Assembly: GCF_028737205.1 (NCBI RefSeq)
Contig: NZ_JAQZAL010000023.1
Coordinates: forward strand, 28,204 to 92,203
Source: Actinomycetospora lutea
GTDB taxonomy: Bacteria; Actinomycetota; Actinomycetes; Mycobacteriales; Pseudonocardiaceae
Length of the DNA: 64,000 nt
Reading direction: 5' to 3'
Shown: piece by piece, positions 1 to 7,337 of the stretch
How positions within the stretch are numbered: position 1 is the first letter of the stretch
Layout: each line of letters begins with the position of its first letter
Notes under the pieces: generated by a model
Told to the model about the DNA's origin: nothing
Seen by the model: only the letters and a program-made list of their open reading frames with translations
The model's database searches: none
Made by a program: the position numbers and the translations under genes

Positions 1-11
1 TCACAGGTACA

Positions 12-992
12 TCAGGGCGTGAGGATCACCTTGCCGACGGCACCGTGCTCCACCGCCTCGTGCGCGGCGACGATGTCGTCGAGCCCGTAGCGGGTCACCG
101 GCAGCGGCGAGAGCGCGCCCTCGCCCGCCGCGTCCGCGGTCCAGGCCACCGCGGCGTCCAGCTCGTCGGCGGGCACGCCGTAGAGCAGCACGTAGCTGAT
201 CGAGGTGTTGGCGACCATGAGCCGGCGGGTCGGGATCACCGGGTCGTCCGGCTCGTTGGCGTACACCGCGATCACCGTGCCCGCCCCGGCGAGCGCGAGG
301 TCGAGCTCGAGGTTCGCGCCGAGCGCGACCTCCACGACCCGGTCGACGCGGTCGGTGAACCCCTGGATCCGCTCGACCACGCCGGGCTCGCGGTAGTTCA
401 CGACGAGGTCGGCGCCCGCGGCCCGCGCGAGCTCGCCCTTCTCCTCGGAGCTCACGGTGGTGACGACGCGGGCGCCGGCGTGCTTGGCGAGCTCGATCGC
501 GTAGTGGCCGACCGCGCCGGCGCCGCCGGCCACGAGCACCGTGCGGTCGCGCAACGCCTCCCGGCCCTCGCCGCGCACGAGCAGGCAGTGCGCCGCGGTC
601 ACCGCCGGCACGCCGAGGCAGGCGCCGAGCTCGTCGGGCGCGTCGCCCGGCAGCGGCACGGCCCGCCCGACCGGCACGACGGCGTACTCCGCCGCCGTGC
701 CGTAGCGGTTCTGGAACGCCGCGAGGTGCAGCCAGACGCGCTGCCCGGACAGCGACGGGTCCACGCCCCGGCCGACCGCGTCGACCACCCCGACGCCGTC
801 CTGGTGGGGGATCTGGAACGTCTCGGGGTCCTGCCCGGTGAGACCCGCGCGGGTCTTCCAGTCCGTCGGGTTGACCCCGGAGGCCGTGATGCGGACGCGG
901 ACCTCGCCGGCCCCGGGCTCGGGGGTCTCGACGTCCTCCACCGAGAGCACCTCGGCGGCCGGTCCGGTGCGGCGGTAGAGCGCTGCCTTCAT
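12..992 (-). CDS. Quinone reductase-like medium-chain dehydrogenase
   Basis: A 326-residue protein of the quinone oxidoreductase branch of the medium-chain dehydrogenase/reductase superfamily. These soluble enzymes pass hydride from NADPH to a quinone or an activated alkene. The N-terminal GroES-like half opens with MKAALYRRTG, and the Rossmann half carries the nucleotide-binding turn AGGAGAVG near residue 167. I see no cysteine-rich structural zinc lobe, which argues against a zinc alcohol dehydrogenase. The ATG at 992 follows a G-rich stretch that can serve as ribosome binding site. The gene lies 29 nt downstream of mug on the same strand, so the two are probably cotranscribed. The physiological substrate cannot be told from sequence. 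Confidence 0.88.
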   Translation of the reverse strand: MKAALYRRTGPAAEVLSVEDVETPEPGAGEVRVRITASGVNPTDWKTRAGLTGQDPETFQIPHQDGVGVVDAVGRGVDPSLSGQRVWLHLAAFQNRYGTAAEYAVVPVGRAVPLPGDAPDELGACLGVPAVTAAHCLLVRGEGREALRDRTVLVAGGAGAVGHYAIELAKHAGARVVTTVSSEEKGELARAAGADLVVNYREPGVVERIQGFTDRVDRVVEVALGANLELDLALAGAGTVIAVYANEPDDPVIPTRRLMVANTSISYVLLYGVPADELDAAVAWTADAAGEGALSPLPVTRYGLDDIVAAHEAVEHGAVGKVILTP

Positions 993-1021
993 GTCCGCCC
1001 AGTTCCCCCCGCGGGCCACGT

Positions 1022-1573
1022 CTACCCCGCTACCTCGCGCAGCGCGCGGAACGCCGCCGCCAGGGTCGCCGGGGTCTGGTGGGCGTTGAGCCCGCTCGGG
1101 TTGGGCAGCACCCACAGCCCCGTCGGGCCGAGCGTGCGCTCCTGGCGGCCCGCGGCGGCGCGCCGGTCGCCGAACGCGACCCGGTAGGCGCCGATCCCCA
1201 CGACGGCGAGCCACCGCGGGGCGACGTCCGCGACGAGGGCGCGCAGCCGCTCGCCGCCCGCGACCAGCTCGGCGTCGTCGAGCTCGTCGGCGCGCGCGGT
1301 CGCCCGCGGCGCCACGTTGGTGACACCGAGGCCGAGGGACGGGAGCAGACCCTGCTCGGACGGGGCGAACAGCCGCGGCGTGAACCCGGACGCGTGCAGC
1401 GCGGGCCAGAACCGGTTGCCGGGACGGGCGAAGTGGTGCCCGGTGAACGCCGAGACGAGCCCGGGGTTGATGCCGCAGAACAGCACGCGCACGGGCGGGT
1501 CGCCGGGCCCGGGCAGGACGTCGGGCAGCAGGCGCGAGCGCGCGGCCTCGAGCTCGTCCTGGGTCGGTGCCAC
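1022..1573 (-). CDS. mug: G/U mismatch-specific uracil-DNA glycosylase (Mug)
   Basis: A 183-residue DNA-repair glycosylase that removes uracil or ethenocytosine opposite guanine by flipping out the base. The active-site motif GINPGL (residues 34-39) is followed by the family sequence FARPGNRFWP, and the minor-groove intercalation motif NPSGLN lies near residue 157. Length fits the MUG family (about 165-185 aa). The start is GTG, with a GATACT box seven nucleotides upstream and no clear Shine-Dalgarno sequence, so the mRNA may be leaderless. It leads a probable two-gene transcript with the quinone reductase and diverges from the small gene at 1689. Confidence 0.93.
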   Translation of the reverse strand: MAPTQDELEAARSRLLPDVLPGPGDPPVRVLFCGINPGLVSAFTGHHFARPGNRFWPALHASGFTPRLFAPSEQGLLPSLGLGVTNVAPRATARADELDDAELVAGGERLRALVADVAPRWLAVVGIGAYRVAFGDRRAAAGRQERTLGPTGLWVLPNPSGLNAHQTPATLAAAFRALREVAG

Positions 1574-1580
1574 GGAGGGC

Positions 1581-1586
1581 AGTATC
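1581..1586 (-). promoter_or_regulatory. Possible -10 box of mug
   Basis: On the minus strand GATACT ends seven nucleotides before the mug GTG. The spacing fits a leaderless transcript beginning at the start codon. The first base differs from the TANNNT consensus and no -35 box is evident, so this is a weak call. Confidence 0.3.
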
Positions 1587-1688
1587 GCCCGCCCACGATC
1601 GTCCGGCTGCCGTCCCCATCGGCCGGGTGCGTCCCCAGGCCGCCGAACCCGCGGGATCCCCGGCGGGGCGCGCCGCGTCGGACCCGGT

Positions 1689-1991
1689 GTGGACGAACAG
1701 GACGGGTCGGCGGTGCGGCCCGAGGAGCTGCGGGAGGCCGGGGCGGCGTGCGTCGCCGCCGGGCTCGAGGTGCCGGTGGGCGCGCCGGCGGAGGCGGTGC
1801 GCGGAACGGAGGTGGACCCGGGGGGAGGCGCCGGGGCGGCGGCCGCCGCGCTGGCCGAGCGGTGGGAGGCCGCGCACGCGCAGTGGTGCGCCGACCTCGT
1901 GGCCCACGGCGAGGCGCTGGCCGCGGCCGCGGTCGCCTACGTCGCCGGGGACGGGGCCGCGGCCACGGGCCTGATGGGCGCGGGCGGGTGA
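1689..1991 (+). CDS. WXG100-sized type VII secretion target-like protein
   Basis: A 100-residue, alanine-rich, mostly helical protein with no signal peptide or membrane segment. Size, helical content and position directly before a DUF1023 hydrolase match the small ESX/type VII target-like proteins (DUF2580/EspC-like group) found in that arrangement in many actinobacteria. A canonical WxG turn is not obvious; tryptophans occur in ERWEAAHAQW. The GTG at 1689 was chosen because upstream sequence loses plausible coding character and is needed for the divergent mug promoter. Its TGA overlaps the next GTG (GTGA), so the genes are translationally coupled. No ESX core genes are in the window, and secretion is only inferred. 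Confidence 0.6.
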   Translation: MDEQDGSAVRPEELREAGAACVAAGLEVPVGAPAEAVRGTEVDPGGGAGAAAAALAERWEAAHAQWCADLVAHGEALAAAAVAYVAGDGAAATGLMGAGG

Positions 1992-3391
1992 GCGCTCCAC
2001 CGGCGCTCGCGGCGGCGCGCCTGCTCGCGGCCCGCCGGGGTCTGGCGCGGGCCGCGGAGGTGCTCGCCGACCCGGCGCCCGGCTGGCGCGGTCCGGCCGC
2101 GCAGGAGGCCGCGACCGCGCGTGCCGCCCTGCTCCGCGGACACGAGGCCCTGCTCGACGACCTCGACGGCGTGCTCACCGCGCTCGGGGTCGCGGCGCTC
2201 GCCCTCGGCGTCGGCACCCCGCCCCGCGCCGTCGACGCCGCGCTGGCGACGGCCCTCGACGCCGCCGGGCGCGCCGCACCCCCGACCGTGCCGGCGACCG
2301 CGCCCGCCGGTGTCCCCGGGCTCGACCCCGGCGCGGTGGCGCGCTGGTGGGCGGGCCTCGACCCCGACGCGCGGGCGGCGCTCGAGAGCGACCGCCCCGC
2401 CCTGGTCGGCGGCCTCGACGGGCTCCCGGCCGCGGTGCGTGACCGCGCCAATCGGCGGGTCCTCGCCGCGGAGCAGGAGCAGGCGCGCGCCGAGGAGAGC
2501 GCGGTCCGCGACCGTCTCGCACGCAGCCGCGACCCGGCCGAGCTCGCGCGCTTCGGCGGTGAGCTGCACGAGGTCCGCGCGCGGCTCGCCCGGCTCGGCG
2601 CAGTGGCCGCGGCCGTCGACCGGCCCGACCGCGCGCTGCTGGACCTCGAGGTGGACCGGCACCCGGCCGCCGGTCAGGGCGTCCGCGCGGCCGTGGCCCG
2701 GGGCGACGTCGACACCGCCGCGCACGTCGGGGTGTTCACGCCCGGGTTCACCACCGGGGTCGACGAGCTGCCCGCCCGCCTCGGCGAGCTCGACGCGCTG
2801 GCCGCCGCGGCGGGTCCGGGCACGGCCGCGGTCGCCTGGTACGGCTACGACGCGCCACAGCTCGGCGAGGTCGCCGACCCCGACCGCTCGGTCCTCGCCC
2901 GCGGGCCCGCCGAGGAGGGCGGCCGGCGGCTGGCCTCGTTCCTCGAGGGGCTCGACGCGGCGCGACCCGACGACGCGCACGTCACCGCGGTCGGCCACTC
3001 CTACGGTTCGGTGGTCACGGCCGCGGCGGTGACCCCCGCGAGCGGCGTCGACGACGTCGTCTACCTCGGCAGCCCGGGGGTGGGGCCGCTGCCGGGACGT
3101 CCACCGGGGCACGCCTGGGTGGTCGAGGCGGCCGGCGACCCGACGGCGGACACCGCCTGGTTCGGCCCCGACCCCAACCGGACGCCGGGCGTCACCGGGC
3201 TCTCGGCGCGCGAGGTGGCGCTGCCCGACGGGCGGGTGCTCGCCGAGTCGCGCGGCCACCACCACTACCTCACGCCGGGCTCGACGAGCGCGCAGAACGT
3301 CGCCGCGGTGATCGGGGGACGCCCGCAGGACGCGGTGCTCGACCGGGGCGTCGACGCGGGCGACCGCCTGCGCCGGCTGGTGGGCCGGTGA
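1988..3391 (+). CDS. DUF1023-type alpha/beta hydrolase
   Basis: A 467-residue protein. The N-terminal 260 residues are alanine/arginine-rich and helical, and the C-terminal 200 residues form an alpha/beta-hydrolase domain of the DUF1023 type. The nucleophile elbow GHSYGS gives the catalytic serine (about residue 338), and a histidine near the end (GHHHYLTPGS) is a candidate for the third triad member. No signal peptide is visible, so it is cytosolic or exported by a non-Sec route. The GTG overlaps the stop of the preceding small gene. Such pairs are often associated with type VII secretion substrates, but the reaction is unknown. Confidence 0.82.
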   Translation: MSAPPALAAARLLAARRGLARAAEVLADPAPGWRGPAAQEAATARAALLRGHEALLDDLDGVLTALGVAALALGVGTPPRAVDAALATALDAAGRAAPPTVPATAPAGVPGLDPGAVARWWAGLDPDARAALESDRPALVGGLDGLPAAVRDRANRRVLAAEQEQARAEESAVRDRLARSRDPAELARFGGELHEVRARLARLGAVAAAVDRPDRALLDLEVDRHPAAGQGVRAAVARGDVDTAAHVGVFTPGFTTGVDELPARLGELDALAAAAGPGTAAVAWYGYDAPQLGEVADPDRSVLARGPAEEGGRRLASFLEGLDAARPDDAHVTAVGHSYGSVVTAAAVTPASGVDDVVYLGSPGVGPLPGRPPGHAWVVEAAGDPTADTAWFGPDPNRTPGVTGLSAREVALPDGRVLAESRGHHHYLTPGSTSAQNVAAVIGGRPQDAVLDRGVDAGDRLRRLVGR

Positions 3392-3412
3392 CCTGGGGCC
3401 CGGCGCGCGCGA

Positions 3413-3453
3413 ACGGCCCGCCCCCGGTCCGCGAGGGACCGGGGGCGGGCCGT
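3413..3453. terminator. Bidirectional hairpin terminator
   Basis: Positions 3413-3430 and 3436-3453 are perfect 18-bp inverted arms around the loop GCGAG. The stem lies between the stops of two convergent genes (3391 plus strand, 3482 minus strand). There is no U-tract, as is usual for actinobacterial terminators. Confidence 0.75.
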
Positions 3454-3481
3454 CCCGACGAGCGGGTGCGGCCGGAGCGGG

Positions 3482-4282
3482 TTACTCCTTGCCGCCGGTG
3501 GCGGGCTTGTCGGAGGACACCGCGCCGTTGGAGGTCGAGCCGCTCACGGCGTCGGTGGCCGTGTGCGTCGGGATCTCCTGGCTGCTCGCCGGGGCGGGCG
3601 ACACCGGCGTCGTCCCGGCGGGCTTCTCGGTGCTCACCGGACGCGGCCGCGGGGCGGGCGGCGGCGGGGGCGGCAGCTCCGGCTCGCGGCGGGTGGCCAC
3701 GACGGCCGCGCCGGCGCCCAGCAGGGCGATGACGACCAGCCAGAGGCCCCAGCGGCGACGCTTCTTCGGCTCCTCGGGCTCGATGCGGGCCGCCAGGTCC
3801 TTGCGGACCGAGACCAGGCCCTCCTCCAGCTGGCCGCGGACCGTCTCGCCGAGGTCGCGGAGCTCGTCGGCGCTGGTGGGCACCGGCGAGTCCTCGAGGC
3901 GCTTGCGGGCCTCCTTGGCGTAGCCCTTGGCCTGCTTGCGGGCCTCCTTGGCGGCCTTGTTGGCGCGCTTGCGGGTCTCCGCGCGGGCCTCCTGGGCGCG
4001 CGCACGGGCCTCGGCCTGCGCCTCCTCGGCACGCCGGCGGGCCTCGGCGCGGGCGTCGAGCACCCGCTGACGGGCCTCGTCGGCGGCCTTGCGGACGTCC
4101 TTGCGGACCTCCGCGCGCTTCTTCGCGCCCTGCTTGCGGGCCTTCTCACGGTCCTTGCGGGCCTGCTCCGCGGCCTTCTGCGCGCGCTTCTCGGCCTTCT
4201 TGCGGGCGCGCTGGCCCTCCTTGCGCAGATCGTCCAGGTCCTCCCTGGCGCCGATCAGAGTCTTGCTGCTCAACGACTTCAC
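3482..4282 (-). CDS. Lys/Ala/Arg-rich coiled-coil protein with one membrane segment
   Basis: About 266 residues. Residues 10-130 are an uninterrupted, highly charged helix of K/R/A/E/Q (repeats such as ARRRAEEAQAEARARAQEAR) and should form a long coiled coil. A short linker leads to one hydrophobic segment (WGLWLVVIALLGAGAAVVAT), followed by a proline-rich and then Ser/Thr/Gly-rich tail. With no signal peptide, the coiled coil is probably cytoplasmic and the tail extracytoplasmic. The GTG at 4282 starts just before SLSSKTLIGAR; an ATG 99 nt upstream would add an unconvincing extension. No family recognised; resemblance to apolipoprotein- or histone-like helices is compositional only. Transcribed divergently from ppiA. 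Confidence 0.7.
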   Translation of the reverse strand: MKSLSSKTLIGAREDLDDLRKEGQRARKKAEKRAQKAAEQARKDREKARKQGAKKRAEVRKDVRKAADEARQRVLDARAEARRRAEEAQAEARARAQEARAETRKRANKAAKEARKQAKGYAKEARKRLEDSPVPTSADELRDLGETVRGQLEEGLVSVRKDLAARIEPEEPKKRRRWGLWLVVIALLGAGAAVVATRREPELPPPPPPAPRPRPVSTEKPAGTTPVSPAPASSQEIPTHTATDAVSGSTSNGAVSSDKPATGGKE

Positions 4283-4419
4283 CTCACTCGTCGGTGGGCG
4301 GCCATGATGCCCCCGGCCCTCTGGTGCAGGTGCCCGACCCGCCGGGCCGTCACACCCGCTACTCCGTTCGAAGGTCGCCACCGTCCCTCGCCCGACAGTC
4401 CTAGTGGCACGATGGCCCG

Positions 4420-4947
4420 GTGACCACCGCCGACACCCAGACCGCCACGCTGCACACCTCGAACGGGGACATCAACCTGGTGCTGTTCCCCAACGAGGCG
4501 CCCAAGACCGTCGCGAACTTCACGGGGCTGGCGACCGGCGAGCAGTCGTACAGCGAGCCCAATGCCAAGGGCGGCAGCAACGGGCCGTTCTACGACGGCA
4601 CCATCTTCCACCGCGTGATCGCGGGCTTCATGCTGCAGACCGGAGACCCCACGGGCACCGGACGCGGGGGCCCGGGCTACAAGTTCGCCGACGAGTTCCA
4701 CCCCGACCTGCGCTTCGACCGGCCCTACCTGCTGGCCATGGCCAACGCGGGGCCCGGCACCAACGGCTCCCAGTTCTTCATCACCGTCGCGCCCACGACG
4801 TGGCTCAACCGCAAGCACACCATCTTCGGTGAGGTCGCCGACCAGGCCTCGCGCGACGTCGTCGACTCGATCGCCGCGACCGCCACCGGTCCCGGCGACC
4901 GCCCCGTGCAGGACATCGTCATCACCTCGGTGACGGTCGGCTCCTGA
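4420..4947 (+). CDS. ppiA: Cyclophilin-type peptidyl-prolyl isomerase
   Basis: A 175-residue single-domain cyclophilin that isomerises proline peptide bonds in the cytosol. The signature FHRVIAGFMLQTGD holds the catalytic arginine and active-site Phe and Gln; GSQFFIT and WLNRKHTIFG supply the rest of the pocket, including the Trp of cyclosporin-sensitive forms. No signal peptide. The start is GTG, six nucleotides after a weak CACGAT box. Position beside the PH-domain, crgA and trpG genes matches Mycobacterium ppiA (Rv0009). The rhomboid gene begins 22 nt later and is probably in the same transcript. Confidence 0.95.
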   Translation: MTTADTQTATLHTSNGDINLVLFPNEAPKTVANFTGLATGEQSYSEPNAKGGSNGPFYDGTIFHRVIAGFMLQTGDPTGTGRGGPGYKFADEFHPDLRFDRPYLLAMANAGPGTNGSQFFITVAPTTWLNRKHTIFGEVADQASRDVVDSIAATATGPGDRPVQDIVITSVTVGS

Positions 4948-4969
4948 GCACCACGACGGCGAGGACGGG

Positions 4970-5848
4970 GTGACCGCGCCGGGCGGGCCGACGGCCGGGC
5001 CCGACGCGTCGCCGGTGTGCGTCCGGCACCCGGACCGGCCGACGGCTCTGGCCTGCACCCGGTGCGGGCGCCCGGCGTGCCCGGACTGCCTGCGCCCGGC
5101 GCCGGTCGGCGCGCACTGCGTCGACTGCATCGCGGAGGCCAACCGCGCCGCGGCGGCGACCCGCCCGCGGACGGTGGCCGGCGGCCGGGTCGCCTCGGAC
5201 GCGCGGCCGGTCGTCACGACGACGCTGATCGTCGTCAACCTCGTCGTCTTCGTGCTCACCGCGCTGTCGGCCGGCAGCGTGTGGACGAACTACGCGTCGC
5301 CGTGGGTGGAGGCGACGTGGCTCGTGCCCGCCGACGTCGCCGCCGGCCAGTGGTGGCGGCTGGTCACGGCGGGCTTCCTGCACATCGGGCCGCTGCACGT
5401 CGCGGTCAACATGTTCGCGTTGTGGGTGCTGGGCCGGGACCTCGAGCTCGTCCTCGGCCGGTTGCGGTTCTCGCTGCTCTACGGGGTGTCGCTGCTCGGC
5501 AGCTCGGTCGCCGTGGTGCTGCTCGGCGAGCCCGCGCGTCCCGTCGCCGGCGCGTCCGGTGCGGTGTTCGGGCTGATGGGCGCCCTGCTCGTGGTGCTGC
5601 GCCGCCTGCGGATGAACCAGGGCCCGGCGCTGCTGACCATCGGCATCAACGTCGTGCTGAGCTTCACGATCCCGGGCCTGTCGCTGCTCGGGCACCTCGG
5701 CGGTCTCGTCACGGGCGTGCTCGTCGCCGTCGTGCTCGTGCACGGCCCGGCCCGCTCACGTCCCGCGGCCGGGCTCCTCGCCGTCGGCGGGATCGTCGTG
5801 GTGCTGATCGCCCTGGTCGCGGTCCGCTCGCTCGCGCTGGCCGCCTGA
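4970..5848 (+). CDS. Rhomboid intramembrane serine protease with N-terminal zinc-finger-like region
   Basis: A 292-residue polytopic membrane protease. Residues 17-53 hold regularly spaced Cys and His (CVRHP, CTRCG, CPDC, HCVDC), a B-box-like zinc-binding segment common in actinobacterial rhomboids. The membrane domain has the catalytic serine in GASGAVFG (S196), the histidine in GHLGG (H242), and the H143/N147 pair of HVAVN for the oxyanion hole. The GTG start lies 22 nt after ppiA. The 3' end overlaps the convergent PH-domain gene by 93 nt. Substrates are unknown. Confidence 0.92.
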   Translation: MTAPGGPTAGPDASPVCVRHPDRPTALACTRCGRPACPDCLRPAPVGAHCVDCIAEANRAAAATRPRTVAGGRVASDARPVVTTTLIVVNLVVFVLTALSAGSVWTNYASPWVEATWLVPADVAAGQWWRLVTAGFLHIGPLHVAVNMFALWVLGRDLELVLGRLRFSLLYGVSLLGSSVAVVLLGEPARPVAGASGAVFGLMGALLVVLRRLRMNQGPALLTIGINVVLSFTIPGLSLLGHLGGLVTGVLVAVVLVHGPARSRPAAGLLAVGGIVVVLIALVAVRSLALAA

Positions 5849-6289
5849 AGGCGCGCCCGACGCCCGCCGCCCCGCCCGGGCGCGCCGGTCCTGCAGGGCG
5901 TCGGCGACCTCCACCGGGTCGGTGCCGAGCTCGAGACGCCCCAGCACGAGCAGGCGGCCGTCCTCGTCGGCGTCCCGGACCTCCACCTCGAGGTAGGCCG
6001 CGGGCAGACCCATCCGGCGCATGCGCACCGCGCGCACGGCGTCCACCCGGGCCCAGGGCCAGGAGCGCCGGCCGGAGACACCGCGCAGCACGAGGCCGTC
6101 GTCGTCGGCGCGCAGCCGTGGCCGCGCGAACGCCCCGAACGCGGCGCCGAGCGCGAGGGCGAGCGCCGCGAGCCCGGTGAGCAGGCGCCCGGGCGGGTCG
6201 GTGGCGGCCACCGCCCAGGCACCCAGCCCGAGCGCGCCGGCCACCGCGAGGCCGACCGCGGGCCACGGCGGGGCCCAGGAATCGGTCAT
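5756..6289 (-). CDS. PH-domain membrane protein
   Basis: A 177-residue protein with two N-terminal hydrophobic segments (about residues 8-27 and 35-55) and a C-terminal bacterial PH-like domain (RPRLRADDDGLVLRG to VADALQDRR). It corresponds in position and architecture to mycobacterial Rv0010c, between ppiA and crgA. The last 30 residues are encoded antisense to the end of the rhomboid gene and look unstructured, which suggests readthrough growth of the C-terminus. The ATG at 6289 was preferred to one 27 nt upstream because it starts cleanly before the first membrane segment. Function unknown; a membrane-associated role near the cell division cluster is inferred. Confidence 0.8.
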   Translation of the reverse strand: MTDSWAPPWPAVGLAVAGALGLGAWAVAATDPPGRLLTGLAALALALGAAFGAFARPRLRADDDGLVLRGVSGRRSWPWARVDAVRAVRMRRMGLPAAYLEVEVRDADEDGRLLVLGRLELGTDPVEVADALQDRRARAGRRASGAPSGGQRERADRDQGDQHHDDPADGEEPGRGT

Positions 6290-6344
6290 CGGGAGTTGTC
6301 CACAGGGTCCGTCCACAGCGGTGGACGAATCACATCGGTGTGGT

Positions 6345-6599
6345 TCAGCGCCACTTCATGGTCATCAGCAGCGACACGACGATCAGCCCGAAGCCGATGA
6401 GGAAGTTCCACGCGCCGAGGTCCTGCATGAACGGGATGGACTCGGAGGCGAGGTAGTTGACCACCAGCCACGCGAGCCCGAGCAGGCCGACGCCGAGCAT
6501 GATGCCGACGTACGCCGGGTGCGACGGGCCGGCGGGCGCGGGCCCGGCCTTCGGGGGCGGGGTGTAGGCCGGCTTGCGGCGGACCTTGGACTTCGGCAC
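6345..6599 (-). CDS. crgA: Cell division protein CrgA
   Basis: An 84-residue septal membrane protein. The basic N-terminus MPKSKVRRK precedes a Pro-rich stretch and two transmembrane segments, [20 protein letters not shown] and [14 protein letters not shown], ending in the conserved KWR. In mycobacteria and Streptomyces CrgA binds divisome proteins including FtsI and FtsQ and coordinates septal peptidoglycan synthesis with growth. Length and topology match the family. GTG start at 6599. Its place between the PH-domain gene and trpG is conserved. Confidence 0.96.
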   Translation of the reverse strand: MPKSKVRRKPAYTPPPKAGPAPAGPSHPAYVGIMLGVGLLGLAWLVVNYLASESIPFMQDLGAWNFLIGFGLIVVSLLMTMKWR

Positions 6600-6617
6600 G
6601 TCGGCTCCGATCAGCGG

Positions 6618-6633
6618 GACTCCCCCCGGAGTC
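6618..6633. promoter_or_regulatory. Inverted repeat upstream of crgA
   Basis: GACTCC and GGAGTC flank four C residues, 19-34 nt before the crgA start and 42 nt before trpG. It could be an operator for either divergent gene or a short terminator-like hairpin. No factor can be named. Confidence 0.35.
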
Positions 6634-6662
6634 TAGTGCACCCGTCCTGATCACCTGGCTCG

Positions 6663-6668
6663 TACGCT
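6663..6668 (+). promoter_or_regulatory. -10 box, probable leaderless promoter of trpG
   Basis: TACGCT matches TANNNT and ends six nucleotides before the trpG ATG. Transcription would start at or near the start codon, although a GGGGAG just before the ATG could still serve as a ribosome binding site. Confidence 0.5.
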
Positions 6669-6674
6669 GGGGAG

Positions 6675-7325
6675 ATGCGCGTCCTGGTCGTCGACAACTA
6701 CGACAGCTTCGTCTACAACCTCGTCCAGTACCTCGCGCAGCTCGGCGCCGACCCCGTGGTGCGCCGCAACGACGTCGACGGGGTGGTCGACCTCGTCGAC
6801 GAGGTGGACGGCGTGCTCGTCAGCCCCGGTCCCGGCACGCCCGCCGACGCCGGTGCGAGCACCGAGGTCATCCGCCGGTGCGCCTCGCTCGGGCGCCCGA
6901 TGCTCGGCGTGTGCCTCGGCCACCAGGCGCTGGGTGCGGCCTACGGCGGCGTCGTCGACCGCGCGCCCGAGCTCCGCCACGGCAAGACCTCGCTGGTGCA
7001 CCACGAGGGCGCGGGAGTGCTCGCCGGGCTGCCCAGCCCGTTCACGGCCACGCGGTACCACTCGCTGACCGTCCTGCCCGACACGATCCCCGCCGAGCTG
7101 GAGCCCACCGGCTGGACCGCCGACGGCGTGCTCATGGCGATGCGCCACCGGGAGCTGCCGCTCGAGGGCGTGCAGTTCCACCCCGAGTCGGTGCTCACGC
7201 AGGACGGCCACCGGTTGCTCGCGACCTGGATGGGCGCGAGCGGCCACCCCGTGGACGACGGCGTGGTCGACCGGCTCACCGAGGGCCTGCGGGCCCTGGC
7301 GCTGGCCGCCGCCCCACCCGCCTGA
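6675..7325 (+). CDS. trpG: Glutamine amidotransferase, anthranilate/aminodeoxychorismate synthase component II
   Basis: A 216-residue class I glutamine amidotransferase that supplies ammonia to a chorismate-using partner subunit. The nucleophile is C80 in GVCLGHQAL, and the other triad members are H169 and E171 in FHPES. PGPGTP near residue 51 forms the oxyanion strand. The partner (TrpE or PabB) is not in the window. Position beside pknB is the same as mycobacterial trpG (Rv0013). A single subunit often serves both folate and tryptophan synthesis, so pabA is an equally fair name. It converges on pknB with only 12 nt between stops. Confidence 0.93.
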   Translation: MRVLVVDNYDSFVYNLVQYLAQLGADPVVRRNDVDGVVDLVDEVDGVLVSPGPGTPADAGASTEVIRRCASLGRPMLGVCLGHQALGAAYGGVVDRAPELRHGKTSLVHHEGAGVLAGLPSPFTATRYHSLTVLPDTIPAELEPTGWTADGVLMAMRHRELPLEGVQFHPESVLTQDGHRLLATWMGASGHPVDDGVVDRLTEGLRALALAAAPPA

Positions 7326-7337
7326 GCACCGGGGAGC

